Below, in pieces: positions 42,041 through 45,599 of a stretch of DNA of 64,000 bases. This DNA is from Chaenocephalus aceratus (Eukaryota > Chordata > Actinopteri > Perciformes > Channichthyidae), in contig JAMFTG010000528.1 in the NCBI GenBank assembly GCA_023974075.1, forward strand, positions 1 to 64,000. Direction: 5' to 3'. The stretch's first letter is position 1; each line of letters starts with the position of its first letter. The notes beneath the pieces were generated by a model. The model was not told the DNA's origin. It saw nothing but the letters and a program-made list of their open reading frames with translations, and searched no databases. A program made the position numbers and the translations under genes.

Positions 42041-43777
42041 CCCGTTCATTTAAATGTTGAGAAACATCTGGTTATAAACTGATTTGTTTCCTCATCATGT
42101 TTCTTTATTCAGTCTGAGGGACTGCAGCTTGTCAGAGATCAGCTGTTCTGCTCTGGCCTCAGCTCTGAAGTCTGACCCCTCCCACCTGAGAGATCTGGAC
42201 CTGAGTGGGAACCCTCTGAAGGACTCAGGAGTGGAGCGTCTGAGTTCTGCACTGAAGAGTCCAGCCTGCAGACTGGAGGCTCTCAGGTCAGTTCACTGAC
42301 TGAACTTCATCTGCTTGTGTTTATGATTTTCTGAATTTGAACAAATACATTAAACTATTTGTTCCTCTTTGCTAATGACTGCATATTGATCAGAGTAACA
42401 CAGAGAAGGGGAATGTGAGAGGGAGAGAGGCTGAGCTTCCACAGACTCTCCCTGTGCTCCAGGAGTCAGTGGAGATGCTGTCAGGACTGAGGAGCTGTGA
42501 GGGAGAGGAAGGACTTGATGAACATCTGATCAAAGTTAGAGTTCCAGATCCTCAGTGGATTGTTTCTGCTTCATCTCTGACTTTAAAGAGGACCTATCAC
42601 GCAGAATGCCCTTCCTGATGCCCTCTCTACATCACCACGTGTGTCCACGTGTCCCCGGTGTCCCCACGTGTCCCCGTGTGTCACCACGTGTCCCCGTGTG
42701 TCCCCGGTGTCCCCGTGTGTCCTCTGTGTCCCCCCGGTGTCCCCCCGGTGTGTCCCCGGTGTGTGTCCCTGGTGTGTGTGTCCGGTGTGTGTGTCCGGTG
42801 TGTCCCTGTGTGTCCCGGTGTGTCCCCGGTGTGTCCCCGGTGTGTCCCGGGTGTCCCCTGTGTCCCCCCCGTGTGTCCCCGGTGTGTCAGGAGACTCTCA
42901 AAGTGTCAGAAACAAACCCCTCTCTCTTCTCCTCCGTACCCACATCTCTAAAAACGGGGAACAACGGAGCTGATCCAGATTTGCTGCGTCATGACCACAT
43001 TACTAAAATGTGGGCGGGCTTTACCCCCACGGGCCAATCAGAAACGTTGCTGTCAGAAACAATGAGACGTGTTCTGGAAGTAATCTGGTCTGTGTTTACA
43101 TTAGCATGCTAGCACTCAGAGCTAACCTGTGCTGGAGAGAGAGTGTGTGAAGAAGCAGGAAGTCAAAAGGAAGTCACCTGGTGGTAAACCTGAGAGAGAG
43201 AGAGAGTTTGAGCTCCATCCTGTTTCAGAGAGGATCCTTGATGTGGTTTGGAACATGATGGTGTTTAATCACGGCAGCGTTTAGCTGAGTCTGCCGGGTA
43301 ATTCTGATCAGGCATTAGCTCCGCCTCCTCTCTTTAAGCTAAGGACCCGAACCTGCTCTCCTCTAACAGCTGGAACAGAGGGATGTGAGGGATTTCTGAA
43401 ATGCATGATCTGTTTGGTATTTGGAGCAAAACACTTCATAGACATGTTTTTATATATTGTTATAAATCCAGAGCCAGAATATCTGCTAAAGATAGCCTGA
43501 TAGGAGACCTTTGAACCCCTGGTTGACTCTGATCACATTATTAAACCTGGAGTTATTTCTAACAGGAACTTTGTTTTCTAAACTGACATCATGTTTCTTT
43601 ATTCAGTCTGAGGGGCTGCTGGTTGTCAGAGATCAGCTGTTCTGCTCTGGCCTCAGCTCTGAAGTCCAACCTCCATCTGAGAGATCTGGACCTGAGTGGG
43701 AACGCTCTGAAGGACTCAGGAGTGGAGCTGCTGAGAGATCTCCTGCAGGGTCCAGCCTGCAGACTGCAGACCCTCAG
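6236..43777 (+). CDS. Fish NLR (NLR-C/NLRC3-like) receptor with RING finger, FISNA-NACHT and LRRs
   Basis: Nine coding exons join in frame: 6236-6360, 32947-33051, 34155-34435, 34620-36429, 37802-37975, 39776-39949, 41520-41690, 42113-42286 and 43607-43777. They total about 1,061 codons without an internal stop; every intron between them is phase 2 except the one before the NACHT exon (phase 1). Order: two serine/proline-rich N-terminal peptides, a RING finger, FISNA, NACHT with Walker A and B, helical region, five LRR exons. The family consists of cytosolic immune sensors, hugely expanded in teleosts, that oligomerise through NACHT; the RING suggests E3 ubiquitin ligase activity. The 3' end is unresolved: no stop-bearing last exon or B30.2 domain was recognised. 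The first intron spans 26.6 kb of transposons, so exon 1 might belong to a separate truncated gene copy. Confidence 0.75.
7802..7829. repeat. Perfect 28-bp palindrome
   Basis: GTTCAGTTAGCATA is followed immediately by its exact reverse complement TATGCTAACTGAAC. It sits in the transposon nest and may be an internal end of a rearranged element. Confidence 0.9.
9275..10183. mobile_element. TTAA-target MITE (AGGGGACATATCATGC family), interrupted
   Basis: Preceded by TTAA (9271-9274) and beginning AGGGGACATATCATGC. The part at 10080-10180 is the reverse complement of the interior of the complete copy at 51304-51813 and of the copies in the LRR introns. It is cut at about 10184 by a hAT-like end (ACTAGGGGTGTAACGGTTC). 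Confidence 0.6.
10184..11010. mobile_element. hAT-like sequence, one end recognised
   Basis: It starts with TAGGGGTGTAACGGTTC and CACGGTTCGGTACGG words, typical of a common fish hAT family. No coding sequence is seen, and the right boundary is only approximate. Confidence 0.45.
11345..11412 (+). mobile_element. LINE/SINE 3' tail
   Basis: TGTAAAGCACCTTGAATTGC and GTGCTATATAAATAAACTTG followed by a short TTGCC repeat are the 3' tail shared by many fish LINEs and their SINEs. Only the tail is recognisable. Confidence 0.65.
11571..11602 (+). repeat. (CTG)n trinucleotide repeat
   Basis: About ten CTG units lie between unique-looking flanks inside the hAT-like element. Confidence 0.9.
11923..13325. 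mobile_element. TIR element carrying a minisatellite
   Basis: The left end CAGAGATGGGGTGGTTACT matches the reverse complement of the right end, CAGAGTTGGGTGTAACAAT, imperfectly. Inside each end are runs of GTAACGAGTTAC-like words, the style of a fish hAT family. The centre holds the 31-bp minisatellite. Confidence 0.5.
12127..12877 (+). repeat. 31-bp minisatellite, ~24 copies
   Basis: The unit is CTATCTGACCGTGGCTGTCC followed by TCTGTCTCCTG. Copies are almost identical; the main variants are CCGTGG/CCATGG. It has no open reading frame. Confidence 0.95.
14908..15150 (+). repeat. NLR intron segment, copy 1 (paralog at 31118-32860)
   Basis: The run from TATCTGATCATCTAACCTGT through ACATGTTGGACTT to AACAGAAACCCAC occurs again before NLR exon 2, split there by a 1.5-kb transposon. 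It shows the N-terminal exon was duplicated together with its intron. Confidence 0.8.
15170..16080. repeat. 69-bp satellite (with 50-bp variant units)
   Basis: The unit begins GGCTTTGATATATGGAGTAA and ends CAATAACTTAGCATGAACT. Two units at the left lack the last 19 bases, giving 50-bp units. About six full or short units precede, and two to three follow, an insertion at 15608-15910 that contains rDNA. The minus-strand frame is open through most units, but as there is no start or splice context I do not call it a gene. Confidence 0.9.
15772..15906 (-). rRNA. 28S rRNA 3'-terminal fragment (pseudogene)
   Basis: On the minus strand the sequence contains GAGAACCTGGTGCTAAATCA, GACGACCTGATTCTGGGTCG, GGGTTTCGTACGTA, GAGCAGCTCC and GCTGCGATCTGTTGAAAGTC. 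These are the landmarks of the last ~135 nt of vertebrate 28S rRNA, ending near AAGCTTTTGTC where functional genes end in a GGGTTTGTC-like sequence. Several substitutions show it is a degenerate copy. The adjoining 15608-15771 may be 3' external spacer. It was recognised from memory of the 28S 3' end, not aligned. Confidence 0.8.
16080..16320. repeat. Short duplicated AT-rich repeats
   Basis: The phrase CTCAATATGGAAGCCCACTT occurs at least twice and in variants, with TAATAATTCCAAAATAATAA tracts between. No gene is seen. Confidence 0.7.
16423..16462. repeat. Perfect 17-bp inverted repeat (hairpin)
   Basis: TTCAGAATGTGCTATTT and its exact reverse complement AAATAGCACATTCTGAA are separated by CTGAAT. 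No poly-T follows and no gene is nearby, so it is not called a terminator. Confidence 0.9.
16640..16735 (-). mobile_element. tRNA-like SINE head
   Basis: The minus strand reads GCGCCACTTGTGGGGCAATG and, further on, GGGTACGAATCCCGCCCATG, a tRNA-gene-like A-box/B-box pair. A related stretch lies at 17699-17743 (GCGCCACTTGTGGGGC, GGTTCGAAACCC). The cloverleaf is poor, so a tRNA-derived SINE is more likely than a tRNA gene. Confidence 0.4.
16800..18480. repeat. Cluster of dispersed ~100-bp repeats in both orientations
   Basis: The core ACATCAAATCACATCTACA followed by GACGAAGCGAATGGAA recurs with variation at about 16830, 17205 and 18395 on the plus strand and at about 17370-17440 and 17570-17640 on the minus strand. 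Another copy is near 23680. Each is preceded by CCATCAAAATG and often followed by CAGACTTCTAG-GTGTG. No known family was recognised and there is no coding potential. A second duplicated motif, AGTCCCCTGACAAC-like, lies near 18020 and 18150. Confidence 0.7.
18480..19740. other. AT-rich stretch without recognisable gene
   Basis: It holds AT-rich simple sequence, a purine-rich tract at 18885-18965 and a tRNA-like fragment near 18785-18860 (minus strand GACCTGGGTATGATACCC). Nothing else was recognised. Confidence 0.6.
19745..20780 (-). CDS. Mobile-element-like protein, main exon
   Basis: After an acceptor at 20781 (CTCTCAG|G) the reading runs about 345 codons to a stop at 19745. The N-terminal third ([62 protein letters not shown]) is compact and looks folded. 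The middle is proline/glutamine-rich with internal repeats ([14 protein letters not shown]). The C-terminus has CKKCG-x(9)-HSQYKG-x(3)-CP, a likely zinc-binding knuckle, then EQWLKDM. I recall this layout from multi-copy fish proteins linked to mobile elements but cannot name the superfamily. It is GC-richer than its flanks. Function unknown; DNA binding through the zinc knuckle is a guess. Confidence 0.6.
20880..20984 (-). CDS. Upstream exon of the mobile-element-like gene
   Basis: It is flanked by an acceptor (GTTGGCAG|GCTG) and a donor (CAACAG-like CAGCAG|GTCAGG). Thirty-five codons are open: [20 protein letters not shown] then [15 protein letters not shown], an amphipathic, coiled-coil-like helix. 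In the open phase it does not join the next exon in frame with the splice sites I chose, so either a site is wrong or a one-base shift has occurred. Confidence 0.45.
21077..22027 (-). CDS. Low-complexity N-terminal exon, ASSSLV repeats
   Basis: One long minus-strand frame encodes about 40 repeats of a six-residue unit (A-S-S-S-L/T-V/A) and ends [11 protein letters not shown] at a donor at 21077. The repeat comes from an 18-bp minisatellite. All three minus frames and all three plus frames are open across it, so openness is no proof of coding. The link with the downstream exons rests on strand, spacing and a matching donor only. Confidence 0.35.
21255..21958. repeat. 18-bp purine-rich minisatellite, ~39 units
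   Basis: The unit is AACCAGGGAGGAGGAAGC with variants AGCCAGGG, AGCTGTGG and AACCATGG in mixed order. A unique gap at 21800-21890 precedes a short final block. The strand bias (purine-rich plus strand) could favour triplex formation. Confidence 0.9.
22060..23640. other. No recognisable gene
   Basis: AT-rich sequence with a hAT-like patch near 22850-23000 (TACTTAAGTACAGTACTTGAG, ending TTCCCACCTCTG). At 23400-23560 there is a locally repeated GTGATTGG / CCATTGTGA motif. No open gene structure was seen. Confidence 0.55.
23640..25500. repeat. Duplicated repeat block (24020-24320 and 25195-25510) with 170-bp tandem pair
   Basis: The stretch from GGTCGCAGGGTCCCC through TTCCACACAAGTGCAACAAC to ATCTGGGCCCTATTTAG occurs twice, with a partial third copy at 24690-24830. 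Minus-strand frames [19 protein letters not shown] are conserved between the two copies. Between them, 24861-25200 holds two 170-bp units (TTGTTACATTT-AAGCCGTAACC). The conserved peptide hints at an old coding exon, but no complete gene was found. Confidence 0.6.
23903..23975 (-). mobile_element. tRNA-like SINE or tRNA pseudogene
   Basis: The minus strand contains CGTGAGTTCGAATCCACG, a nearly intact T-arm and B-box, with a plausible but weak 5' half. The T-stem has a mismatch, so this is not a functional tRNA. Confidence 0.4.
25501..25950 (-). CDS. Small intronless ORF; possible Bcl-2-like fold
   Basis: There are 149 codons from ATG 25950 ([13 protein letters not shown]) to a stop at 25501. 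MG at the N-terminus would allow myristoylation. The protein is helical and hydrophobic, with a central stretch [10 protein letters not shown] and [16 protein letters not shown] spaced like the BH1 region of Bcl-2 proteins. No clear NWGR motif and no C-terminal anchor are seen. It is the largest member of a same-strand run of short ORFs (25501-28250). The Bcl-2 idea is a shape impression only; it could be unrelated. I did not recognise a close family member. Confidence 0.45.
   Translation of the reverse strand: MGNYYAKLFVYIDQNVVNTLLISVVMRTIENRTSSDPCVKRMAEVCKLEDILDIVRSGSTIPGHWETIVNETFKVVLESSFSETFCNIISEMKQTSKVYHVLSLYALFVDVMHLCVENSIHMNILTEVKKLHHDISSNMGNSKLETVSV
26021..26251 (-). CDS. Small intronless ORF, unknown
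   Basis: There are 76 codons from ATG 26251 ([20 protein letters not shown]) to a stop at 26021, ending [16 protein letters not shown], a charged helix. It lies 42 bases after the preceding ORF's stop and 70 bases before the next ORF's start, a compact viral or mobile-element style. A second open frame overlaps it at 25963-26160. Family not recognised. Confidence 0.4.
   Translation of the reverse strand: MSDFYFRNNYNALMKRLWLTDFITEIDQTLNDKDIFTDDWRIQGASEAFLHNLKNCRCLKERLEKIHAELEGEEEA
26294..26524 (-). CDS. Small ORF with duplicated N-terminus
   Basis: There are 76 codons from ATG 26524 ([20 protein letters not shown]) to a stop at 26294. The first ~25 residues resemble those of the ORF at 28250 ([20 protein letters not shown]), so the two are paralogs with different C-terminal parts. 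Its C-terminus ([19 protein letters not shown]) is an amphipathic helix. The upstream region (26549-26702) is one of the repeated modules. Function unknown. Confidence 0.45.
   Translation of the reverse strand: MEQRKTKTPPASCSQEQTPGLPSSPPFGKPESCNTTAADFAPWAKTSLFMDTVKSVLVDIVERVLHRYREEICNGC
26549..26702 (-). promoter_or_regulatory. Repeated upstream module A with TATA-like box
   Basis: Read on the minus strand, it runs toward the ORF start at 26524 and contains TTCTATAAATGAC about 100 bases upstream. The same order of words (GGGGTCCTT-GTTTTA-ATGAT, GTTGA-TGGG, TTCTTTAAGC-TT-TAGCTTTT) recurs at 27526-27710 and partly at 28275-28370. Conservation next to ORF starts suggests a promoter; this is inferred. 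Confidence 0.4.
26703..27525. other. AT-rich spacer with a short internal duplication
   Basis: About 26925-26985 and 27035-27085 share AAGTGTTGC-TA and AAAGTATCTT-GTA. No gene-sized ORF with an ATG was accepted. Confidence 0.5.
27526..27710 (-). promoter_or_regulatory. Repeated upstream module B
   Basis: It matches module A over most of its length, including TTCTTTAAGCTTTTTAGCTTTTC. Only a short AT-rich remnant lies downstream on the minus strand, so the gene it once served seems lost. Confidence 0.35.
27972..28250 (-). CDS. Small ORF, paralog of 26294-26524
   Basis: There are 92 codons from ATG 28250. The N-terminus matches the 26524 ORF; then the alternative frame [20 protein letters not shown] looks more protein-like, so a frameshift near 28185 is likely. 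Further downstream on the minus strand another open stretch ([20 protein letters not shown], about 27950-27790) is acidic and proline-rich. Upstream module C (28275-28370) precedes it. Probably a decayed gene. Confidence 0.35.
   Translation of the reverse strand: MDLRKNTSLPASYSMEQTPGGPHPLKQSGHPISTALWLTLIWLTLICINLNLLHPSLQGNQQLGVHSVQYGHSGRSTTRASYVTYGDIRYLQ
28275..28370 (-). promoter_or_regulatory. Repeated upstream module C (partial)
   Basis: GGGGTCCTTACTTTTAAATG and ATCTGGTGAGTAGGG closely match module B; the distal TTCTTTAAGC part is absent. Confidence 0.35.
28371..29370. other. No gene; fragment of the TTAA (AGGTGGGG) element family
   Basis: Positions 28920-29060 match the interior of the element at 31144-32696 (GAGCCCCTCCTCCAAC, ACGAACGC, GATAAGTTTGTGC). 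The rest is AT-rich without features. Confidence 0.5.
29376..29745. repeat. ~127-bp tandem repeat, three units
   Basis: Units begin GGCTAATTA--CAACTCT at 29376, 29501 and 29630 and contain GGGGCAGGGGTCAAATA and GGGACTGCCTGGGGCTTTTC. Confidence 0.85.
29746..31143. other. No recognisable gene; repeat fragments
   Basis: It contains a G-run at 30605-30616 next to GGGGCCCCAAGTTGTCCAGG (a hAT-like end), a (CT)n run at 30835-30855, and from about 31118 the second copy of the NLR intron segment. Confidence 0.5.
31144..32696. mobile_element. TTAA-target element (Kolobok/piggyBac-like ends), 1.55 kb
   Basis: The ends AGGTGGGGTAGGTAAGTTTG and its inverse CTTACCTACCCCACCT are flanked by TTAA on both sides (31140-31143, 32697-32700). 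The paralogous intron at about 14955-14985 has the uninterrupted TTTAATG, an empty site. Inside, GGAAACGCCCCTATA words at 31380-31440 and 32465-32505 are in inverse orientation around another insertion. No transposase is present; the superfamily is assigned from the TTAA target only. Confidence 0.75.
31436..32412. mobile_element. Nested hAT-like insertion
   Basis: The right end, read inward, is CTAGTGATGGGAATTCCGGC with AGAGCCGGCTCTT words; the left end reads TAGTGAACGACGGGAGCCGG. It separates the two inverse arms of the host TTAA element. No target duplication was established. Confidence 0.4.
32947..33051 (+). CDS. NLR exon 2: N-terminal peptide, copy 2
   Basis: Acceptor CCACAG at 32946, donor GTAAGAG at 33052; 105 nt, phase 2 on both sides. 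It encodes [19 protein letters not shown] then [15 protein letters not shown], a clear duplicate of exon 1 that joins it in frame. The intron start is also duplicated. Confidence 0.8.
33052..34154 (+). other. NLR intron between exon 2 and the RING exon
   Basis: No transposon ends were recognised in this 1.1-kb intron. It begins GTAAGAG and ends CTCTCCACAG. It shares its first ~50 bases with the intron after exon 1. Confidence 0.7.
34155..34435 (+). CDS. NLR RING-finger exon with internal 45-nt duplication
   Basis: The exon encodes a C3HC4-type [24 protein letters not shown] then CRQCITSYW and CPQCG. Such fingers bind E2 ubiquitin-conjugating enzymes. A 45-nt segment is tandemly duplicated (34201-34245 and 34246-34290). 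In the first copy the second cysteine is arginine ([15 protein letters not shown]), so only the second copy can complete the zinc site. Both exon borders are good (CCACAG|A and CGAG|GTAAGAG), and it joins the next exon in frame (phase 1). Confidence 0.85.
34620..36429 (+). CDS. NLR FISNA-NACHT exon
   Basis: One 1,810-nt exon opens [20 protein letters not shown] (FISNA helix). Then come [20 protein letters not shown] (Walker A, 34907-34930), [10 protein letters not shown] (Walker B, 35123-35152), [20 protein letters not shown] (sensor region), and WH/HD2 helices including [12 protein letters not shown]. The NACHT lysine, serine and aspartate are all present, so nucleotide binding should be intact. 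Acceptor CTTCCAG at 34619, donor GTGAGTCC at 36430. FISNA plus NACHT is diagnostic of the fish NLR-C expansion. Confidence 0.95.
36643..37323. mobile_element. TTAA-target MITE with a minisatellite inside
   Basis: The ends AGGTGGGGTAGGTAAGTTTG and TTTCTCAAACTCACCCCACCT are flanked by TTAA at 36639-36642 and 37324-37327. Same family as 31144-32696. It lies in the intron after the NACHT exon. Confidence 0.8.
36722..37133. repeat. 24-bp minisatellite, ~17 copies
   Basis: The unit is CTCACAGAGCCCCTCC-TCCAACAC, nearly invariant, with one 3-bp insertion. The related elements at 28960 and 31230 carry only one unit, so the array grew inside this MITE. The long open frames across it are a by-product of 24 being divisible by three. 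Confidence 0.95.
37802..37975 (+). CDS. NLR LRR exon 1
   Basis: 174 nt, phase 2 both sides: [20 protein letters not shown] then [20 protein letters not shown] and [10 protein letters not shown], a ribonuclease-inhibitor-type LRR pair. Acceptor TTATAG, donor CTCAG|GTCAG. Confidence 0.9.
38277..39679. mobile_element. TTAA MITE in LRR intron, copy 1, with minisatellite
   Basis: It starts AGAGGACCTATCACGCAG after TTAA (38273-38276) and ends CTGATAGGAGACCT before TTGA. Homologous along its length with 51304-51813 (GTGTCAG-AA-C, TCTCTTCTCCTCCGTACC, GCATGATCTGTTTGGTATTT). Its minisatellite occupies about 38326-39060. Confidence 0.75.
38326..39060. repeat. GTGTCCCC minisatellite, intron copy 1 (~735 bp)
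   Basis: Irregular units of GTGTCCCCGGT, GTGTCCCCCGT and GTGTGTCC type. All six frames stay largely open through composition alone. The non-template strand is C-rich and the opposite strand G-rich (G-quadruplex-prone). Confidence 0.95.
39776..39949 (+). CDS. NLR LRR exon 2
   Basis: 174 nt between TTATTCAG and [30 protein letters not shown] then [20 protein letters not shown]. Almost identical to the exon at 42113, with downstream intron also duplicated. Confidence 0.9.
40251..41424. mobile_element. TTAA MITE in LRR intron, copy 2, with minisatellite
   Basis: Same structure as the copy at 38277, duplicated together with the LRR exon. The minisatellite is about 40300-40803. Confidence 0.75.
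40300..40803. repeat. GTGTCCCC minisatellite, intron copy 2 (~500 bp)
   Basis: Same unit type as copy 1, shorter, with its own order of variants, so it changed after the duplication. Confidence 0.95.
41520..41690 (+). CDS. NLR LRR exon 3
   Basis: 171 nt (one codon shorter): [20 protein letters not shown] then [20 protein letters not shown], ending [11 protein letters not shown]. It belongs to a second LRR exon subtype shared with 43607-43777. Confidence 0.88.
41998..42039 (+). repeat. (GTT)n microsatellite
   Basis: About 14 GTT units in the short intron between LRR exons 3 and 4. Confidence 0.95.
42113..42286 (+). CDS. NLR LRR exon 4
   Basis: 174 nt, same subtype as LRR exons 1 and 2, acceptor TTATTCAG at 42112 and donor at 42287. 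In-frame with its neighbours. Confidence 0.9.
42587..43510. mobile_element. TTAA MITE in LRR intron, copy 3, with minisatellite
   Basis: Third copy of the duplicated exon-intron unit. TTAA at 42583-42586; ends TAGGAGACCT at 43510. Confidence 0.75.
42636..42889. repeat. GTGTCCCC minisatellite, intron copy 3 (~250 bp)
   Basis: The shortest of three homologous arrays; it accounts for most of the length difference between the duplicated introns. Confidence 0.95.
43607..43777 (+). CDS. NLR LRR exon 5 (last one recognised)
   Basis: 171 nt: [20 protein letters not shown] then [20 protein letters not shown] and [11 protein letters not shown]. Donor CTCAG|GTCAGTG. If the intron were retained the frame would stay open for about 75 more codons into a MITE; I regard that as chance. 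Confidence 0.88.
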
Positions 43778-43952
43778 GTCAGTGAGGGTCTCTGCTGGTT
43801 CAGCAGTATGGTATGAAACTCAGGGAGGAGTTTCTCTCTCTGGGAAACAGTCAGTGATGTTTCCCACTGACTGCAGGCTCTTCCATTCTTCCATCAGCTA
43901 CAGAAGAACAGCTGAACCTGCAAAGCCACACTTCAGTGATCAGCTCTCTGAC

Positions 43953-44534
43953 ACCTCATTCACACCAACGGTGTTTCGGGGCCGGTTCGGAGCTGGAGCT
44001 TGAGGAGCACCAGGTTTTCCTGTTCACACCGCAGCGGAGCCGCCTCTTAGCTCCGGAATCCGGTTCGTTTCAAGCACCAACAAATTGTCCGGCCAGAGCA
44101 AAAGCACCGCATACGTCACGCTTACGTCGAGGCGGATCAACTCCTGAACAACAACAAGAAGCCGGCGTTTTATCCAGTTTGTACACAACGATGGAGAAAC
44201 GTAACCAGCAGCAGTGGTCCACTGAAGAGACCAGCTGCCTGCTGGGAATCTGGTCTTCCGAAGAGGTGCAGAGGAAGCTGGAGCACCATCGGCCATTGTT
44301 GTTGTTGTTGTTGTTGTTGTGAGCTGTGAGGGGTTTCCGCGCGGGTTGGCTTTATGAAGCAGGCACGCAAACGGTTACGTCATGACGCAAACGATGACGC
44401 AAACGATGACGCAGCAGCAGTCGGACTCTGGGCGGTGTGAAAAGAGCCGGAGCTAAACCGAAGAACCGGTTCTGAACCTGAAAAGCTCACGGAGCCTGAA
44501 CCGGAGTTGCGTTGGTGTGAATGAGGTATCACAG
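43953..44534. mobile_element. MITE with Myb/SANT-like ORF fragment
   Basis: The ends are ACCTCATTCACACCAAC and its inverse GTTGGTGTGAATGAGGT. On the plus strand near 44190 it encodes MEKRNQQQWSTEETSCLLGI then WSSEEVQRKLEHHRP, a Myb/SANT-like DNA-binding domain of the kind carried by Harbinger-type transposons. The frame then enters a (GTT)n run and stops, so the piece is a remnant. Confidence 0.65.
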
Positions 44535-44603
44535 ACAGGTGGGGTTTAGAGACGAGTGGGAAAGGGGTCTGTTCTTATGGGATGTTTTTAGTCTCGAGAC
44601 CAG

Positions 44604-44660
44604 GGGTGTCCAAACTGCGGCCCGGGGGCCAAATGCGGCCCTCAGCTAATTCTAAAGGCT
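44604..44660. mobile_element. hAT-like end
   Basis: CAGGGGTGTCCAAACTGCGG followed by CCCGGGGGCCAAATGCGGCC is a common fish hAT end. The other end was not found. The rest of 44535-45290 shows no gene. Confidence 0.6.
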
Positions 44661-45304
44661 AATGAAATATGACCCACAAATGAAACTTGTTTTGTATTGT
44701 ACTTCTTAAATATATATGTACACATATATTACCCAGTAGTATTCATGTGTTCATAATCCCACCTTTAAAATAAATGCACTCAATTAAAGCTGAAAACATG
44801 TTCTAACAAATCTAACTTGATAAGAAAAAAGCCAATAACTTATTTGCATAACAAGCGTGAAATAGAGCCCTCATGTTTCCGGTGATTATAATCGAGGTGA
44901 AGCTCCTGCTTTAAGGAAGGAGCTGCTGACAGAACAAAGTGAACCCTCTGGAGAGCTGAGAGCGGTTTGTTTCTGAAAGCGTCTTCAAGTAACAAGCATC
45001 CTTTACCTCCACCTGAGGTTTCTGACTTATAACTGACCTCATGAGGCCACATACCTCTAGAGAGCGGCCCGGACCTTCATATCTCTGTCTGCATGAGGCC
45101 CTCGGGGAAGAGAGGTTGGACCCCCTGTTCTCGACCAATGACTGGTTACTTCCTGTCAGCAGAGAGCTGAGGCAGGCAGTCGTAGTGTTTGCAGAGAAGA
45201 TATGATGGGATGTAGAGCATGAGACCAGGACTCTGAAGCTGACTCAAAGAACCAACACTTATTTAACCTGGATCTCAAACTGTTGGGTTGTGTTCGTCTC
45301 TACA

Positions 45305-45351
45305 GGATTAGATATGAAGGAGAGCCGTTCAGAGCCACGATCCAGAAGAGC
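45305..45351 (+). other. Possible 3' exon of the NLR gene
   Basis: CTCTACAG is followed by 47 nt and GTGAGTAC, a good acceptor-donor pair. In phase with the last LRR exon it reads RIRYEGEPFRATIQKS; if the donor is not used a stop follows three codons later. A second splice-like segment lies at 45533-45559. Neither resembles a known NLR 3' exon. Confidence 0.2.
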
Positions 45352-45468
45352 TGTGAGTACTGAAACCATGTCCTCCTTTCATCCAGATATGAACTCTTTC
45401 ATGGAGCGTGAGCTCAGAGGAAAACAACACTCTCCTCTCTCTTCATCATTCTGGCTGTTTCTCTTTGT

Positions 45469-45472
<4 letters not shown>

Positions 45473-45502
<30 letters not shown>

Positions 45503-45503
45503 C
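45473..45503 (+). repeat. (ATC)n microsatellite
   Basis: About ten ATC units followed by (CT)n. Confidence 0.9.
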
Positions 45504-45599
45504 TCTCTCTCTCTCTCCTTCTCCTCTCAGGTGACAGGAAGTGAAGACACACAGAAAGGTGAGAGGTCGTACCAAGTGAACTTTATTCACTGAGGTTTC

